Below, piece by piece: positions 11,416 to 23,300 of a stretch of DNA of 64,000 bases (positions are counted from its first letter, which is position 1; each line of letters begins with the position of its first letter). This DNA comes from Durusdinium trenchii. Its lineage: Eukaryota > Sar > Dinophyceae > Suessiales > Symbiodiniaceae. Under the pieces are notes generated by a model, which saw nothing but the letters and a program-made list of their open reading frames with translations, ran no database searches and was not told the origin of the DNA. A program made the position numbers and the translations under genes. The DNA lies in NCBI GenBank assembly GCA_963970005.1, contig CAXAMN010025628.1, forward strand, positions 248,001 through 312,000, given 5' to 3'.

Positions 11416-11709
11416 GTGCGAGAGGCCTCTCAAAGTTACATCGAGCTTCTGGCGGTGCAAATGGAGCTGGCCGAGCTAGAACTAAGTCCAGAAGCAAAGA
11501 TCTTGTGGACGGTGCTTGTGCTTGGAGTTTGCGTGGGGAGGATTTGGGCATGCATGTGGATGCTTTGGGCCTTCCTCGCGGGCACCCTTGGCGGATGTCG
11601 GCCGTGCCTGCCAGTCTATAGGGCTGGGCCGATGAAGGGGATTCTTTCGGATAGGTCGTTTTTTCGGCGCGGGCCAGAAGAGAGGCGACAAACGACAAGG
11701 ACGTCCTGA
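11416..11709 (+). CDS. candidate terminal exon with a transmembrane-like segment
   Basis: A caacccag acceptor opens a frame that runs 97 codons to TGA. An amphipathic acidic helix (LAVQMELAELELSPEAK) is followed by about 30 hydrophobic residues rich in Leu, Val, Cys and Trp, then a basic tail (FFRRGPEERRQ). This suggests a single-pass membrane anchor. No family is recognised. The minus strand is also open. Confidence 0.4.
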   Translation: MREASQSYIELLAVQMELAELELSPEAKILWTVLVLGVCVGRIWACMWMLWAFLAGTLGGCRPCLPVYRAGPMKGILSDRSFFRRGPEERRQTTRTS

Positions 11710-11952
11710 AGGATTTAACTTTTAACTTAACAAGGAAGCTAAAAGCCGCTGCGTTGTATATAGAGGAATTTCATCTTCAAAAGGTCCACTTTCCATGTTA
11801 ATCTTCCCGGTGTAGAAGAAGGTGTGTGGGGAAGGCGGCCGTCCTCAAAATGCATCACCAAATATCACCAACAAACTAGAGGCTTCGAGACATTTTTCGA
11901 GTCTGTGTACGGTGGATATGCCGTGGATGAGCAAGTGCTAGTATAGAGACAG

Positions 11953-12200
11953 TGTTTTCGAAACGAGGATCGTTTCTCTGAGCATTGGCCAGCAGAACCC
12001 AGCTCAGCCGGCCCCTATCACGGGTGCAACGGGTTACAGCGGTATATACAGGATGTGGAAGGTGCCGATGTGACGGTCCATCGGGTCCACAGGAGGGCCA
12101 TGTGGGTGACGCCAGAGACGGGGCATGAGGCGCGTGGGCCACATGCGCCTGTTGCTGTGCACTGGGCCTCTGACCAGGAGATCTTGGGCAATTGGCACCG
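11953..12200 (+). CDS. large exon of gene B, unknown protein
   Basis: A tagagacag acceptor and a CACCG|GTGGAG donor enclose 248 bases, 82 codons plus 2 bases. Motifs include SEHWPAEPSSAGPYHGCNG, VEGADVTVHRVHRRAMWVTP and HWASDQEILGNWHRW. The density of Trp and His suggests a globular domain. The frame has no ATG of its own. Confidence 0.55.
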
Positions 12201-12429
12201 GTGGAGTTAGATGGAACCCCCCCCTATTCACCTATGAAGATGCAAATTGCCTGCCTACCAGGTTCATGGAGAGAAAATGTTGTGGAAAAAGATCAGTTGA
12301 TACTGGTCAACCTGATAGACTTAAAGACTTTAAGACTTTAAACCTTCCAATGCACGAGGACATGGTGTTACTTACTTCACTGGCTCCGACTGGCGGGGGG
12401 GGGTTCGTGGGAGCTTTTGTGATCTCCAG

Positions 12430-12524
12430 GACGTCCTCATCATCTCAAGTGGTAGCTTTCAGCTCAGTAGCAGCCCGGTGCCCTCCGAGACAGAGCACCC
12501 AGCGACTTGGCAGCTTGGATGAGG
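12430..12524 (+). CDS. candidate exon, unknown protein
   Basis: After gatctccag the frame reads DVLIISSGSFQLSSSPVPSE and ends at TGA near 12524. A second frame is open across the same bases. Low support. Confidence 0.3.
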
Positions 12525-14249
12525 GGACAGATTGCGGTGCAGAGGTTTGGTCGTGCAAGATGAAGATTGCCATAATATATTATATGGGGTTGCAGGATAG
12601 TATTGCAGGCAGACATATCTAGAATCAGAATCAGCGTTTCTGGGTGGGTTTGCTAAAAAGAAACTGAAAGGGGATGGCCATGGATGGCCCATGGGGAAAG
12701 ATCTTTGCCCTCTCCTTCCACGTGAGTTTTAGTATGTTTTGTTGTTGGATCGTGTTGGCGAGTTCACTAATCATTTAGAGGACCAAGCTGTCCAAGCTGT
12801 CTCACCTTGAAATCCTTGGAGGTGCTGACGAATGATGGGAACTGGAAAAGCAAGACTGGTAGAGAAAGGAGTTGAAAGAAGATTGATCAGTTTGATATAT
12901 ATACTATGAGTAAGCATGCATACATGAATATATGAACGTGGTCAGTGGTCATTCTAAACTGGTCATTCTCAAGGGTTCTTTGGATACCTTTGGAACATTG
13001 GTTAATGCTTGGTGTGGGAAGACTTTGGTGAGGTGAGCAGCACCAGCACCTTCTAAAGGGGTGGATGGCCACAGCGGTACCAGCGGAAGACACGATCTCC
13101 GCAAGCTTGTTGAGTGGGATTGAAGCACCACCTTGCTCAGGACGGCGCGCTTTAGGGGATCAATGGGTAGGGGATGGTAGGGCAAGTGAGGTGTGTTGTT
13201 CTTGTGTGTATCTATACCATGTATATATATGGTTAGAATATGTTAAGGCATACACGGCAAATGGTCGGCCAAAAAGGGGTGAACTGTTGGACATCATTCG
13301 AGCAGGTCTAGGTCACGCCCGCGTTTCAGCAACAACGACCTGTATGTTTTTAACTTATATATGCATACGACCTCAAACAGTGTCAGATAGTGTCACCATG
13401 ATCTTTAAACATCAACTCATGGAATTATTGTTGTTGCGAGCTTGGGCAATTACTGTATATACCTAATATAGAGCCTATAGCCTCCAGCTGTTTGGGAACG
13501 GCACGTAAGCAAACAATGATTGAAAACAACAGTTCCTGATGCCTGGGTCACATGTGAAAAGCGAAGGGATACGTGTCATGAGAAAATTCGAGGATTATAC
13601 TGAATTTGAAACACGGCATCCCGGCATCACTGTTGCGTTCGTAGCCACACGAAAACATACCTGGACAGTGACAAGGCGGTGGATAAAGAAAAAGCGGTGT
13701 TGCCAAGCAGCGGGCAAGGCCCCGACCAGGCTGTGGTACTGTAAAAGGGCCGAAAACGTGAACAAGCAGGACACACAGACCCGGACAAGGCGGCGTGGCC
13801 AACAGAACAGACAAAGCCTGGACTGGACAATGACAACGTGAATTGCTTTTGGAGAACGGAGGGTTTGCCAGCGCGGCCAAAGAACAGCAGGAGGGCACCA
13901 AGAAGACAAGAAGGGGGCACAGGCCCGGACAGGAAGAGGACAACAGGAGGGGAACACCCACAAGCACCAGGACAAGAGGAGGACACGGCTTTGGCCAGCG
14001 TGGCCAGAAGACAGCAGCAGGACAGCAGCAGGACAACAGCACGCACCAGGAGGACAAGAGGAGGACACGGCCGGCCCAGCACGGCCAGAAGACAACTGCC
14101 CCAGCACCAGGAGGACAAGAGGAGGAGAAGCCCCGGACACAGCATTCAAGGGCACGGCCAGCTACTGCGGCCAGCTCTGTTTCTCCTAGCAGTAAATTGC
14201 TTGGGGAACAACATGCTTTTGTCAGTGTTGACCAGTTTGTTCCCCCCAG
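12525..14249. other. spacer or intron with minisatellite
   Basis: Apart from the purine-rich minisatellite annotated separately, both strands near 13050-13190 are open with splice-like ends. No gene could be fixed there. Confidence 0.35.
13660..14170. repeat. degenerate purine-rich minisatellite
   Basis: Imperfect copies of words such as GGACAAGAGGAGGACACGG, CACGGCCAGAAGACA and CAGCAGCAGGACA recur, with a near-repeat about 90 bases long at 13975-14120. The plus strand is strongly A/G-rich. Long open frames on both strands (Arg/Gln/Gly-rich forward, Cys/Leu/Pro-rich reverse) are explained by the repeat. Confidence 0.65.
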
Positions 14250-14443
14250 GTGCTCAGCATCTTCCACGACAACCAGGTGGAGCATTGGCCCCTGCCACCT
14301 GGCGAGCTGTTGGCGGCCTGGACCTCGACCGCTGGTCTTCATGTCGCCCCCTGGCAATTTGACCGTGGAACGACTCTCATGATTCTCATGGCACCTGAGT
14401 GGGCGTTCACAGCCATTGATTGTTGGGGGATGTTGGGGGATAG
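14250..14443 (+). CDS. exon of gene B, unknown protein
   Basis: A textbook acceptor (tttgttccccccag) opens a clean frame with VLSIFHDNQVEHWPLPPGE, HVAPWQFDRGTTLMILMAP and EWAFTAIDCWG. A GATAG|GTTTCC donor is plausible; otherwise the frame ends at TAA 14475-14477. The fold is probably globular. No family is recognised. Confidence 0.6.
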
Positions 14444-14868
14444 GTTTCCAGAACTCAAGATTAAAACAGGATGGTAAAAGGTGCCAAAAGGGCCTGAAGC
14501 TTCCATATCGGACTTTCCGGAAGCTGAAGCTGGTCGGTCTGGTGCGTCGGGAGCATCATGTCGTCATTGTGTTCTGAGTAGTGGAGACACGAAGAGAAGT
14601 GGGATTCCAAGTTTTCAGACAAAGGAAACAACCTCATCCGCCTTGTCAACCATCAAAGGCAGAAACCTCATGTGCGAGACGGGTGCGGTGCCTGAAACTG
14701 GAGATTTTGATGAACATTCCTGAGATGTGAACATGTGTACACTCATTGGGGCTGATTGCTTGGGTGCCGAGACATTGAGTGGTCTACCTGAGAAGCACTT
14801 CACGTCAGGAACAAGGCATGAAACAAATCAATACAAATCATCCGTGTTTAGTGCGTGTGGCCCGCCAG

Positions 14869-15123
14869 GCTTTGGCAGAGCCTATGGGTGGAGCACTGAT
14901 TTTCCAGCTCGTTGCACATCCTCCAGAGCCCCGCAATATCACAGCGCTACCGGGCGCGGGCGCCTGTGCCGCCGCACGTGCCTGTGGCACCAGCGCGGGG
15001 GCACGGCTGGTGGTGGCACCTGAGTTCTTTGCGCTGGTGGAGGTAGATCAGCGAGGAGTAGCTTGGTTTGGCGAGGCCACGGACGAGCGGACATGGGAAC
15101 CGCAGATGTTTGATGATTATTGA
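14869..15123 (+). CDS. exon of gene B, probable terminal exon
   Basis: A cccgccag acceptor opens 84 codons in phase 0 that end at TGA 15121-15123. The frame contains GGALIFQLVAHPPEPRNIT, an Ala-rich segment, RLVVAPEFFALVEVDQRG and an acidic end. Codon usage is strongly coding. The stop may instead lie just past an unseen donor, since coding exons continue to 16294. Confidence 0.55.
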   Translation, partial: ALAEPMGGALIFQLVAHPPEPRNITALPGAGACAAARACGTSAGARLVVAPEFFALVEVDQRGVAWFGEATDERTWEPQMFDDY

Positions 15124-15421
15124 CATTGATGATTCTGGCGCTGTCAGTCATGTTCTCCTGGTACTGTACTTGTTTGATCTTATTTGGCTTAACATCTTTA
15201 TGTTTTTGGGATTCTTTCGGATGTCTTTGGGTTGTTTTTTGGTTAACGCCTGTGTTGACGAGAGTTGGTCGATAAAGAGGGTGTCCCGCCCTTCTCCACC
15301 ATTATGGTTATGGCAGAATGAACCTTGAGATCTTTCTTATCACATCGATCACAAGAATCCAGGGTTCCTTCAGCCCCATTATGTTCAATTCTTTAATTTT
15401 TTTAACACCGCCTTCATCCAG

Positions 15422-15607
15422 GTCTCGCTCCGCTCCGCTCAGGTCTCGCTTTACCGAAACCCTCAGGGCACCCGGGTGGCTCCCTTGGCCTCGCTGGCCG
15501 TGCTCGACCCTCCGGTGCTGGGCCTGGCCATCGCCGCCCAGGACGCTCTGGTGCTGCGCAGCGCCCAGAGCAGCCGGGCTGGCAGAGCCGGGCAGTGTGG
15601 GAACTGA
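15422..15607 (+). CDS. exon of gene B, unknown protein
   Basis: A ccgccttcatccag acceptor precedes a high-GC3 frame with VSLYRNPQGTRVAPLASLAV and DPPVLGLAIAAQDALVLRSA. It runs to a TGA at 15605-15607. A GC-type donor inside the last 30 bases is likely. The bases GGTCTCGCT occur twice at its start, so a second acceptor at gctcag is possible. Confidence 0.55.
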   Translation, partial: VSLRSAQVSLYRNPQGTRVAPLASLAVLDPPVLGLAIAAQDALVLRSAQSSRAGRAGQCGN

Positions 15608-16184
15608 AGAGGCTGGAGACACCCAAGGCCTCGACAGGATCAGACACATTTTGCCAAGAATATGTTGGTCCTTTGGTCCGCCATAGGGCTGGCATGCTGA
15701 GAAAACCTTGGGAGCTCTCGAAAACCATGGGAGCTCCCTCGAAACTATGGGTCACGGGCTTTGTGAAGCCGAAAGCTATGTTCCATCGCACCCACCAGTA
15801 AGGTTGATTCCTAGCCTTCCAAGGCATCATCCACTGCACCATAGACCTGGCGGTGAAAGTCGAAGTGGTGAAGCGAAACTTGATGCATGGGGGTGGGTTT
15901 TGGCCTCTAATCATCTTGAGAGCGTTGAGAGTGCCGTTGATTTCGTCAGATCATGAGTGGTGCATTGATAAAACTCCTGCGCCCCAAGTTGAAGACGGGC
16001 CAGAGACAGGCACTGGGTGGCACAAATGGAAGGTCGTTTGAAACTTGAAGGCCCACCAACAATTCTGGAGGTAAATATATACAACACAACAGAACTAAGA
16101 AAATCTAATGTTTGTTGGAGGACAAACATTTGATTTTGCAATCTAAATCTATACAACAACCGAACACCACCTGCTTTGGAGCAG

Positions 16185-16294
16185 TTCCTGGACCAATCCT
16201 TGTCCGAGGACCACTCATCTCGCGGGAGCAGATGCCCTTGGGAATGGACCCGGAAGCGCTGCTGAAGATGTTGGATGCCAGGGGCGAAGATTAG
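16185..16294 (+). CDS. probable terminal exon of gene B
   Basis: After tttggagcag the frame reads PGPILVRGPLISREQ, MPLGMDPEALLKMLDARGED and stops at TAG 16292-16294. The amphipathic PEALLKMLDARGED helix is a natural C-terminus. It is taken as the end of the 9.4-16.3 kb block; the links between its exons are not all proven. Confidence 0.5.
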
Positions 16295-16890
16295 ATCTCT
16301 GTAGCTATTAGCTCACCTGAGCCGAGTGACATCCGATGAGGTGACAAGTCGTACGACGTAGAGGGCAGCATCCTTCGCACATCTTGAACTGCAAAAAACA
16401 GAGTTCCAAAGATGGATTTGCTGGATTCGGCTGAGGCTGTTCGTCGATTGAAGATGGTTGCACTGATTTTTGAAGATCCTGAAGATCCTTCCTGAGCTCA
16501 GACAAGGTTCTATTATAAAACAGAAAGGGAGTTCCATGGGGTTCCATTGGCCATGATTGAAAGCTGAGGTGGTGTAGGTGTGGGTGGATCACACCCATTT
16601 GGAGGTTGGCGTCCTGGGTTGACAAAAGCATACAAAAGCTACTGAAAAACAAGGTTGCCAGGTGAGCTGCGCAGTTGGCTTCCTCCCATTCACTGCCCAG
16701 CACGGATCGGTGTCCAACATGGATCGCACCGATCTCCACGATCGATCGCGGTGACAAGGGTGGCTCAAATCGTGCGTTGTGTGGATTTCCCGGGGGCCTT
16801 TGATCATCCATTTGGTTGCCACATGCATCCAAGATGCAATAGGAGCAACGCCTCTTCGCCAATTCCAAAGAAATAAATTGCAATTTCAGT

Positions 16891-17028
16891 ATGGCCAGTA
16901 CCGTAAGGGTTCTCCTTTTGATCCCGGCGCCCTCACCTACCACCTGCTCCAAATCCAAACCGCTGAACTTCCGTGAGGGTTCATCCCCACTTGCGACACG
17001 AACAGTGGAGACAGACCAGGATAGATAG
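16891..17028 (+). CDS. possible first exon with hydrophobic N-terminus
   Basis: ATG at 16891 starts MASTVRVLLLIPAPSPTTC, which resembles a short signal peptide, and runs 45 codons to a TAG. A donor at GTGAG|GGTTC or nearby could join it to the strong acceptor at tttctacag (about 17175). It would make a sensible start for the TSP1 gene that follows, but this is inference. Confidence 0.3.
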   Translation: MASTVRVLLLIPAPSPTTCSKSKPLNFREGSSPLATRTVETDQDR

Positions 17029-17258
17029 ACGATGAAGAACACAGCGATCCTTGCTTCAAATCCCAATCAGATTAATTGATAATTGATCACATCATATCAC
17101 ATCACAGCTCTATACATTCTATACAAGCCACCACTTGGGATATGACCCCTGAATCTTTCCAACATTTCTACAGTGGCTAACCTGGATGGGCAGGTCACCC
17201 ACCTGGATCACCTGCTCCAGACCTTGCTCCGTCGTGACTTGTTCCACCAACCCTGCAG

Positions 17259-17335
17259 GTCCCAAGCCAGCGACCTCCACCGTCTTGTGTGCCCGGACAT
17301 CGCCTTGTGCCGCTCGGACACGCCGGTACAGGGTC
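17259..17335 (+). CDS. exon: second half of a TSP1 repeat
   Basis: A ccaaccctgcag|GT acceptor opens the phase 1 frame PKPATSTVLCARTSPCAART, matching the KP...C....C close seen at 5843 and 19514. The minus strand also looks coding here, but homology to the other copies settles the direction. The donor is uncertain (GT sites at about 17327-17340). Confidence 0.55.
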
Positions 17336-20300
17336 GTACCGGGTCGCACCGGGTCACGGGTCGCTCGCCGATCGGATCGCCCAGGCAAAGCACAGTTGAA
17401 GAATGTTGCGCATGTTGAGTGATAAGCGTAGGTGTGTACAGTGTTCAGATTTGTAGTTATAGTCATTGCGCCTCTTGTGGTTGTTTGCTGGCCATGTGGG
17501 TGCTCGAACAACCTCCCCAGTTGATGCAGGAGCCGGCAAGGGTAGAAGATCCTGAGATCGTCCGCACCACGCCCAACATTCCAGGTTGTACGCGTTATGT
17601 GCGACAAGCCATGGTAACCAGCGGAGTTAAGAGAGAGCTTACGGCTCGCATCTGGTGTGTGTTGAGAAGGAGTGCTTCTAGATCAAAGGTTGGAGAAGAA
17701 CTTGAGGGTCCTCGAGCAATTATGCGCTTACAACCGTTCTGATTGGGAAATTGCTTTGCCAACAGTGCAGCATTTGCCGTGAACTGTCTCGGGCTGCCAA
17801 GGGCGCTGCGACCGTGCCTGCTGTGGCGCCCACGGTTGTACCGACAACAGCTGCGCCTGTGACAACACAGGCCCGAGTGCTAGCTGCACCCGGTGTCGAG
17901 CGGCAATTCTGGCCTAGATAGGCTCATGACAACCATGTTTATCATGAGACAGAAGAGGCCGATTGTGGACAGCATATGTCATTTGATTGAGACTTGTGAT
18001 GTGCAAATTTTTCAAGACAGGCAATGAGTTACCGTAACATACTGTAACTAAGTTGACACAGCGTTCAAAGGCATCCTCAAATCCACGCGACCATCGCAAC
18101 GTTGAAGGCTGGGCCATCTCCAGTGTGGGCCTATGTTGAATGGCCACTTGGAGATGGCGATGGAATCAAGAGACATCAGGTGTTTGAGTGCGCTTGTTTC
18201 AAAGAATTGCTAAGAGAAACCTTGTAAACACCGACGGACCGTTTTGACCTCCTTGGAGTGGTCGACCTGCTCATCGCCCCACCTGGTGCGCCGGCCGGCG
18301 TGCATCGCCGCACCGGTGTTGATGGAGAGCCAATGGTCCACAAGCTTATGACCATTTTAGTCCATTTGATGACCCGCCAACAGGTCTGACTTTGGGATTT
18401 GTTTCTCAAAAGGTTTCAGTTTTTGTTGGGATTCTTTTGTTGGTGTTCGATTCTGGGATTCTTTCTTCATTTGATTCCTGGGATTCCGGTTTCGCTCATG
18501 TCCTTCGCACATGAGTTTCGGTCTCACACAGGACCAGGACGGCATACGGAAAGCGAACCGGCATGAGCATGTGTGGCAGATTTTGTTGTCCACTTGCTAT
18601 TGCATGTTGAGGGCAGGAAAACCCACGTGGCTTTTGTTTGATGTTTGGAATCTCACATGTGGTTGCGCTCATTCGTGGCAGGGTGTCAATTTTTAATTCA
18701 GAGTCACTCCGGGTTGATAGAAATACTACATTCTCGGAGGGAAGTTGCTTCTCTATCTATTTTGTAATTCATCTACGTTAGCTATTCCTTTGCTCCACCT
18801 GGCAGCTGAGGACTGTTGACAGCACCAATTGCAGTGCACGCAGCTGTGGACTAGGCAAGTTGGGTCAGGAAGTGGCTTGCCCTTAGCTTCTTGTTACTAA
18901 TAGCTATTTGCTCTCAGTAGTACGGCCAGGAGCTCCTAGTAGCGTCCTTGTTCCTAGTAGCGATGCCAGGAGCCCCTAGTAGCGTCCTTGCTCCTAACGA
19001 CAACACGTTCCCACCTAGGAATCCTAGGAAGGGAGCTGATTGTTCGTTCCATCAGACCATATCTTCCTGGGGTTGCTACACTCGACCTAGACCTAGCACT
19101 TTTTCTCAGTCACCCCTTCCGATTACTGGTAGGGCGACGACAGCAGATTTTTTTTTTGCAAAAAAACATGGTTTCCTTCAAGACAGCACCAGTGAGGCGG
19201 GGCTTGGCATGGCTTGTCCCTCTTCACGTTTGCACATGTGACCGCTCCATGGTAAGTCGAAGTTGCCACGACCAATCCAGGTGCTGTGGTGCAGGAACGT
19301 GCTGTGCTGTGCAACGACCTTGTGACGGGACAGCAGCTGGCCGACAGCAGCTGTCTAGGTGGGACGGGTGGTGGACGAAAAGGGGCGAGACCTGAGATGT
19401 TTTTTCCACGTCGGATTCTGGCCCATTGGTTCATTTCAAGCCAGATGTTCTTAGGCCCTCCATGCGAACGCACGCGAACGCCGACATCATCGCGGCGTTC
19501 GTGCGGTCTCCAGGCTTGAAGCCACCCACCAAGCGGACCATTTGCCCTGCGACTGCACCCTGCGTCAAGGCCCGGCGTTGCAGCGCGTTGGTGCGGGAAC
19601 GGAGGATGAACAGTCGACTTGAGCAGTGTAAGGCATACACCACATCATCCACATCACCAGGTGAAAAGCACATACCATTCACAATTGAGCCCGGAATATC
19701 TCAAGGTCTAAGGATGGCTTCGGAATCTCAATTGGATGATGTTGGATGCATGAAGGCCCGACTGAGGAAAGTGCAAGCGACAGTAGAAGTGGGATCCGTA
19801 CCCGGGTGAGCGCTGTTGTTGTCCGTTGGAGCTTTCTTTTTTCCTGGATGTTTGGCCAAGCTTGAAGGAAGTTCTTGTGATGAGATCGGCTTGCATGGTT
19901 CAAGCGATCGGAGATGTAATATATTATTAGTAACGCAACCAATTAATTACATTACCATCATAATTAGGTGTATGTAGTTGTGTATATATATATATACAAT
20001 TGACAATACGCATTGTTTTCTTAGGACCACAGCCACGCGAGGGCTGGGGAAAGTCCCACAAATGTTCGTTTCATGGAACCCAACTCTTTTAGGAGATTTT
20101 GCTTCGGAAAGCTTCCCAAGCGAAGCTGCCACCACCCAATGCCCCAGAAGCGAAGCTGCAGTCATTCAGTGGGACGGGACGAGCGACGCACCAGGTCGAG
20201 ATCACGGACGCATGGACCTGCTGTCCACGAGGCGACGCGACTTCAATCTGTGCTGATCGTTTCACTTCGTGCAACGCTTCTCCAAGCTTGGCCCCAAGGT

Positions 20301-23300
20301 TTTCTGGAGACATCCTAGTTGTTCTTAAGCCGGATTTTGCAATGCAGTACCACAACATCTGAAACAAAGACCTGAGCGCCCAAGCCTGTGGACATTGCTT
20401 ATGGCGGGGTATAAATCAATCGAAAGAATCGTAGAGACAATTCAGGGGGGTCTTGATCAACTTTCAACACTTCCGTTTTTACTTTGCACGGTCACTGTCA
20501 GATGCAAACTCCCAGCAGTTTTAATGTGTCACATTTTATCATACACCTCATGTGCCAGGCTATGCCCTGAAGAAGCCAGAGGATTTGCCAACCACTTGTC
20601 AGCAAGGCAGCTGTGAGGCGGAACTGCCGGGGAAAGGGCTTCTCACGGAACCCGGAACTCGCGGTTTCTGTGGTGTTTGGTGTTTGGAAGGTTTCGAGAG
20701 GTTTGGGGTACCTCTCAGCGGTCTCATCACCACGATACCTCCCAAAAAATTGGGAAGGCATGGTCAGAGACAAGTTTTTTGTGGTTGGAGGTTGGGGAAC
20801 TGCAGAATGTATATTATCTATCTATCTATATACTTGCCGCATGGCACCAAGCCAGCCCCCCCCCAAGAGCCACCCAGCCCAGCCAGAAAGCCTTAGAATA
20901 AGAACTGCTTAGCAGCTGAAAGAGGTTGCGTTCTTTTGGTGGATCTTGCTTTGGGTTGGAAGATTTTATTCTAGTGGAACCCTCAATCCAATAAAGTGCT
21001 TGAGTATTGGGGTGAGTGAGCCTGTGGGCAGGGGGCCGACGTCTAGCATAAGCAATAAATCCAGAATTTTTGCCTTGGCGTTGGTCGTTTTATTTTCATC
21101 AAGTAGCCTCCGCTTATTCGGATTGTGTATTTGCAAGGTTGGACCCTATATTTTTATATATGTTTATTCTAGAGTACCTTGGCTACCCTCCTGAATTGCT
21201 TTATTTTTGGTGGTGCTGACGCCCCCCGTAGCATGGATCCCCAATCAAAAAAATGTGTATGTATATTATATATAACTCTAACTATCATATCATATGACTA
21301 TAAATATACAATATACTACTGTAGGAATGTCTAAGATTCTTGAATTCTAATATTTTTTCAGAGAGAGAGAGGGAGAGATGGATAGAGAGAGAGGTCCCCG
21401 GCCTCGGTCCCCCCATGAAAGGAACCCCGGGGAAACCTCCGCGACGTTTTGAGATCGCAGACTTGGCAGACTGGCCGGAGTAGACGGTACCAGGGTGCCA
21501 ACGTGGGAGATGAGTCAGAAGGGCGATGGGGGGAGAGAGAGAGGTCTCAAAATGAGCATGAGCCTCCAGGTTCTTTGGTGATACGCGAGGGAAATCGCAC
21601 TTGCTTGGGTCCTTTCAACCAAAAGACCCCTGCACAATGTCGACTCCCATAGGTGGAAAGCTGCTGTTCCATGGTCAGCTGGGTGAACCTGGATTGGGAT
21701 GAGACGCAGGCAGGAGATGAGCGAGGAGGGTCATGTGACGGGCAACTCGGTACAACTCACTGCGTGGCGAGCAGCTGCATCCTTTTCACACCGAAGTGGC
21801 TCGATCACTCAAGTGACTCAAATACCTACCTATTTCATCCTACTTTACGTTTCAGGATGTTCATGCTAAGCTACAAATCCGGATGGTGGTGCCCAAGGCA
21901 GTCGGTGGTTCTTGCGCCTGTTCTAAACGACACATTTATTTGTTGCCCATCCCACAATGAGATGGCGCCGAGTTGTTTGAGAGGAACTGATTGTTTTTTC
22001 AACGCCCCATAAAGAATTTCCTTCAGCGTATGTAATCTGCAACCCCCCTGCGCGAAGGAGTTTAGTTTTTGTCCCAAATAGTAAACTGTAATGATATGTC
22101 ATGATACTAACATACAAAAACGTCCCGACATGACAAGGTTCTGCATTGTTCAGACCACACAGCAGGTGCTTCACTTCACGCGCTTGTTGAACCAACGGCC
22201 CAAAGACGTCGCACGTGGCAAACGACAGCCGATCCAGCACCTAAAGCTTATCCACCTGGAAGGGGAACCATGGGTCCACGGACCTGACGCGAAATGGCAG
22301 AACTTGCGAACCTGTCACTGCTATACCATGCCCAAATATGCCCAATGCATATATAGTCATATATATATATATGTGTATTATTGTTAAATACACATATATA
22401 TTATATATTGATAAGTACCACAAGCTGCAGAACATTAAGGAAAGCAAGCATACGCACAAAGAACCTATAAGAACAGTGGCGAAGCAATAATGGTTGACTG
22501 TCCACTCTTTATTCCTTTTTCACGTGGCATGTGGCTAGGAGGGTCACAGGATGTCTAAAAGATATCTCCTTGGTTATCTTGGGCGCACTCTCCTCAGAGG
22601 TTTCCAACAGTTTGCCTCGACTGCCATTGAGGCGTGCTCGCAGAGCTGTGGACTGCCACAGCAGATGCAGGAGCGTAGTGTCACTTGCCAGGCGCGTTCC
22701 GGGCGGCCCTGAGAGGATTGCTTCAAATCATGCATACATGGATGGCTGTTGGGCCGCCGCTTTCGGATGACCGACCATCATCCGAACCAGTGAGAACAGG
22801 TGGTGAACGCTTCGATGGTTATGTAAGTGGAGTGTATGTCAGACTGGCTGCAAAAAGATTTATAAGTTTCCTCTAGGGAATAATCTGTTAAAGCATTGCC
22901 TGCTGGTCTCTTGCTGTTCCTTTACTGTGTATGTCACAGCAATTGGAGAACAACACCTCCTGTGGGCGTTCGGTTCCTGAGCCACCACAGCTGCAAGAAT
23001 GTGGAAGGGTGGGTACGAAGGAATATGAAGGAATATGTCTTCCCGGACTGGTCCGTAGGCAGAATCACATGGGTGAGGCGGGTGACGGGTGAGGATAGGA
23101 TGCTCCATGTGCGAAGATAGGATGTTCCAATTGGATCACCGAACAGATGTGGAAGGTTTGAACAATGCCATAATGGTTTGCTATGGGTGAGGCACTGTTT
23201 TTTGGGGGTCCTTGGCTGAAAACAATGGGACTCAACATATGTCCGAAGGATCCTGAACAGAAAAGAAATTCCACTCAGGCATCACATATGATATACATGA

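Noticed and set aside
13050-13147. Minus-strand exon-like segment with LNKLAEIVSSAGTAVAIHPF
   Set aside because: Reads well and has an AGAAG|GTGCTG donor, but the plus strand is also open and no neighbour in phase was found.
13548-14357. 269-residue minus-strand frame rich in Cys, Leu and Pro
   Set aside because: Generated by the purine-rich minisatellite.
16308-17066. 252-residue minus-strand open frame
   Set aside because: Long, but without a motif, and its ends overlap a plus-strand terminal exon and a signal-like plus-strand frame. Length alone is not decisive in GC-balanced DNA.
17119-17607. 162-residue minus-strand frame with convincing codon usage
   Set aside because: The plus strand here carries a TSP1 close homologous to 5843 and 19514, so the minus frame is a shadow.
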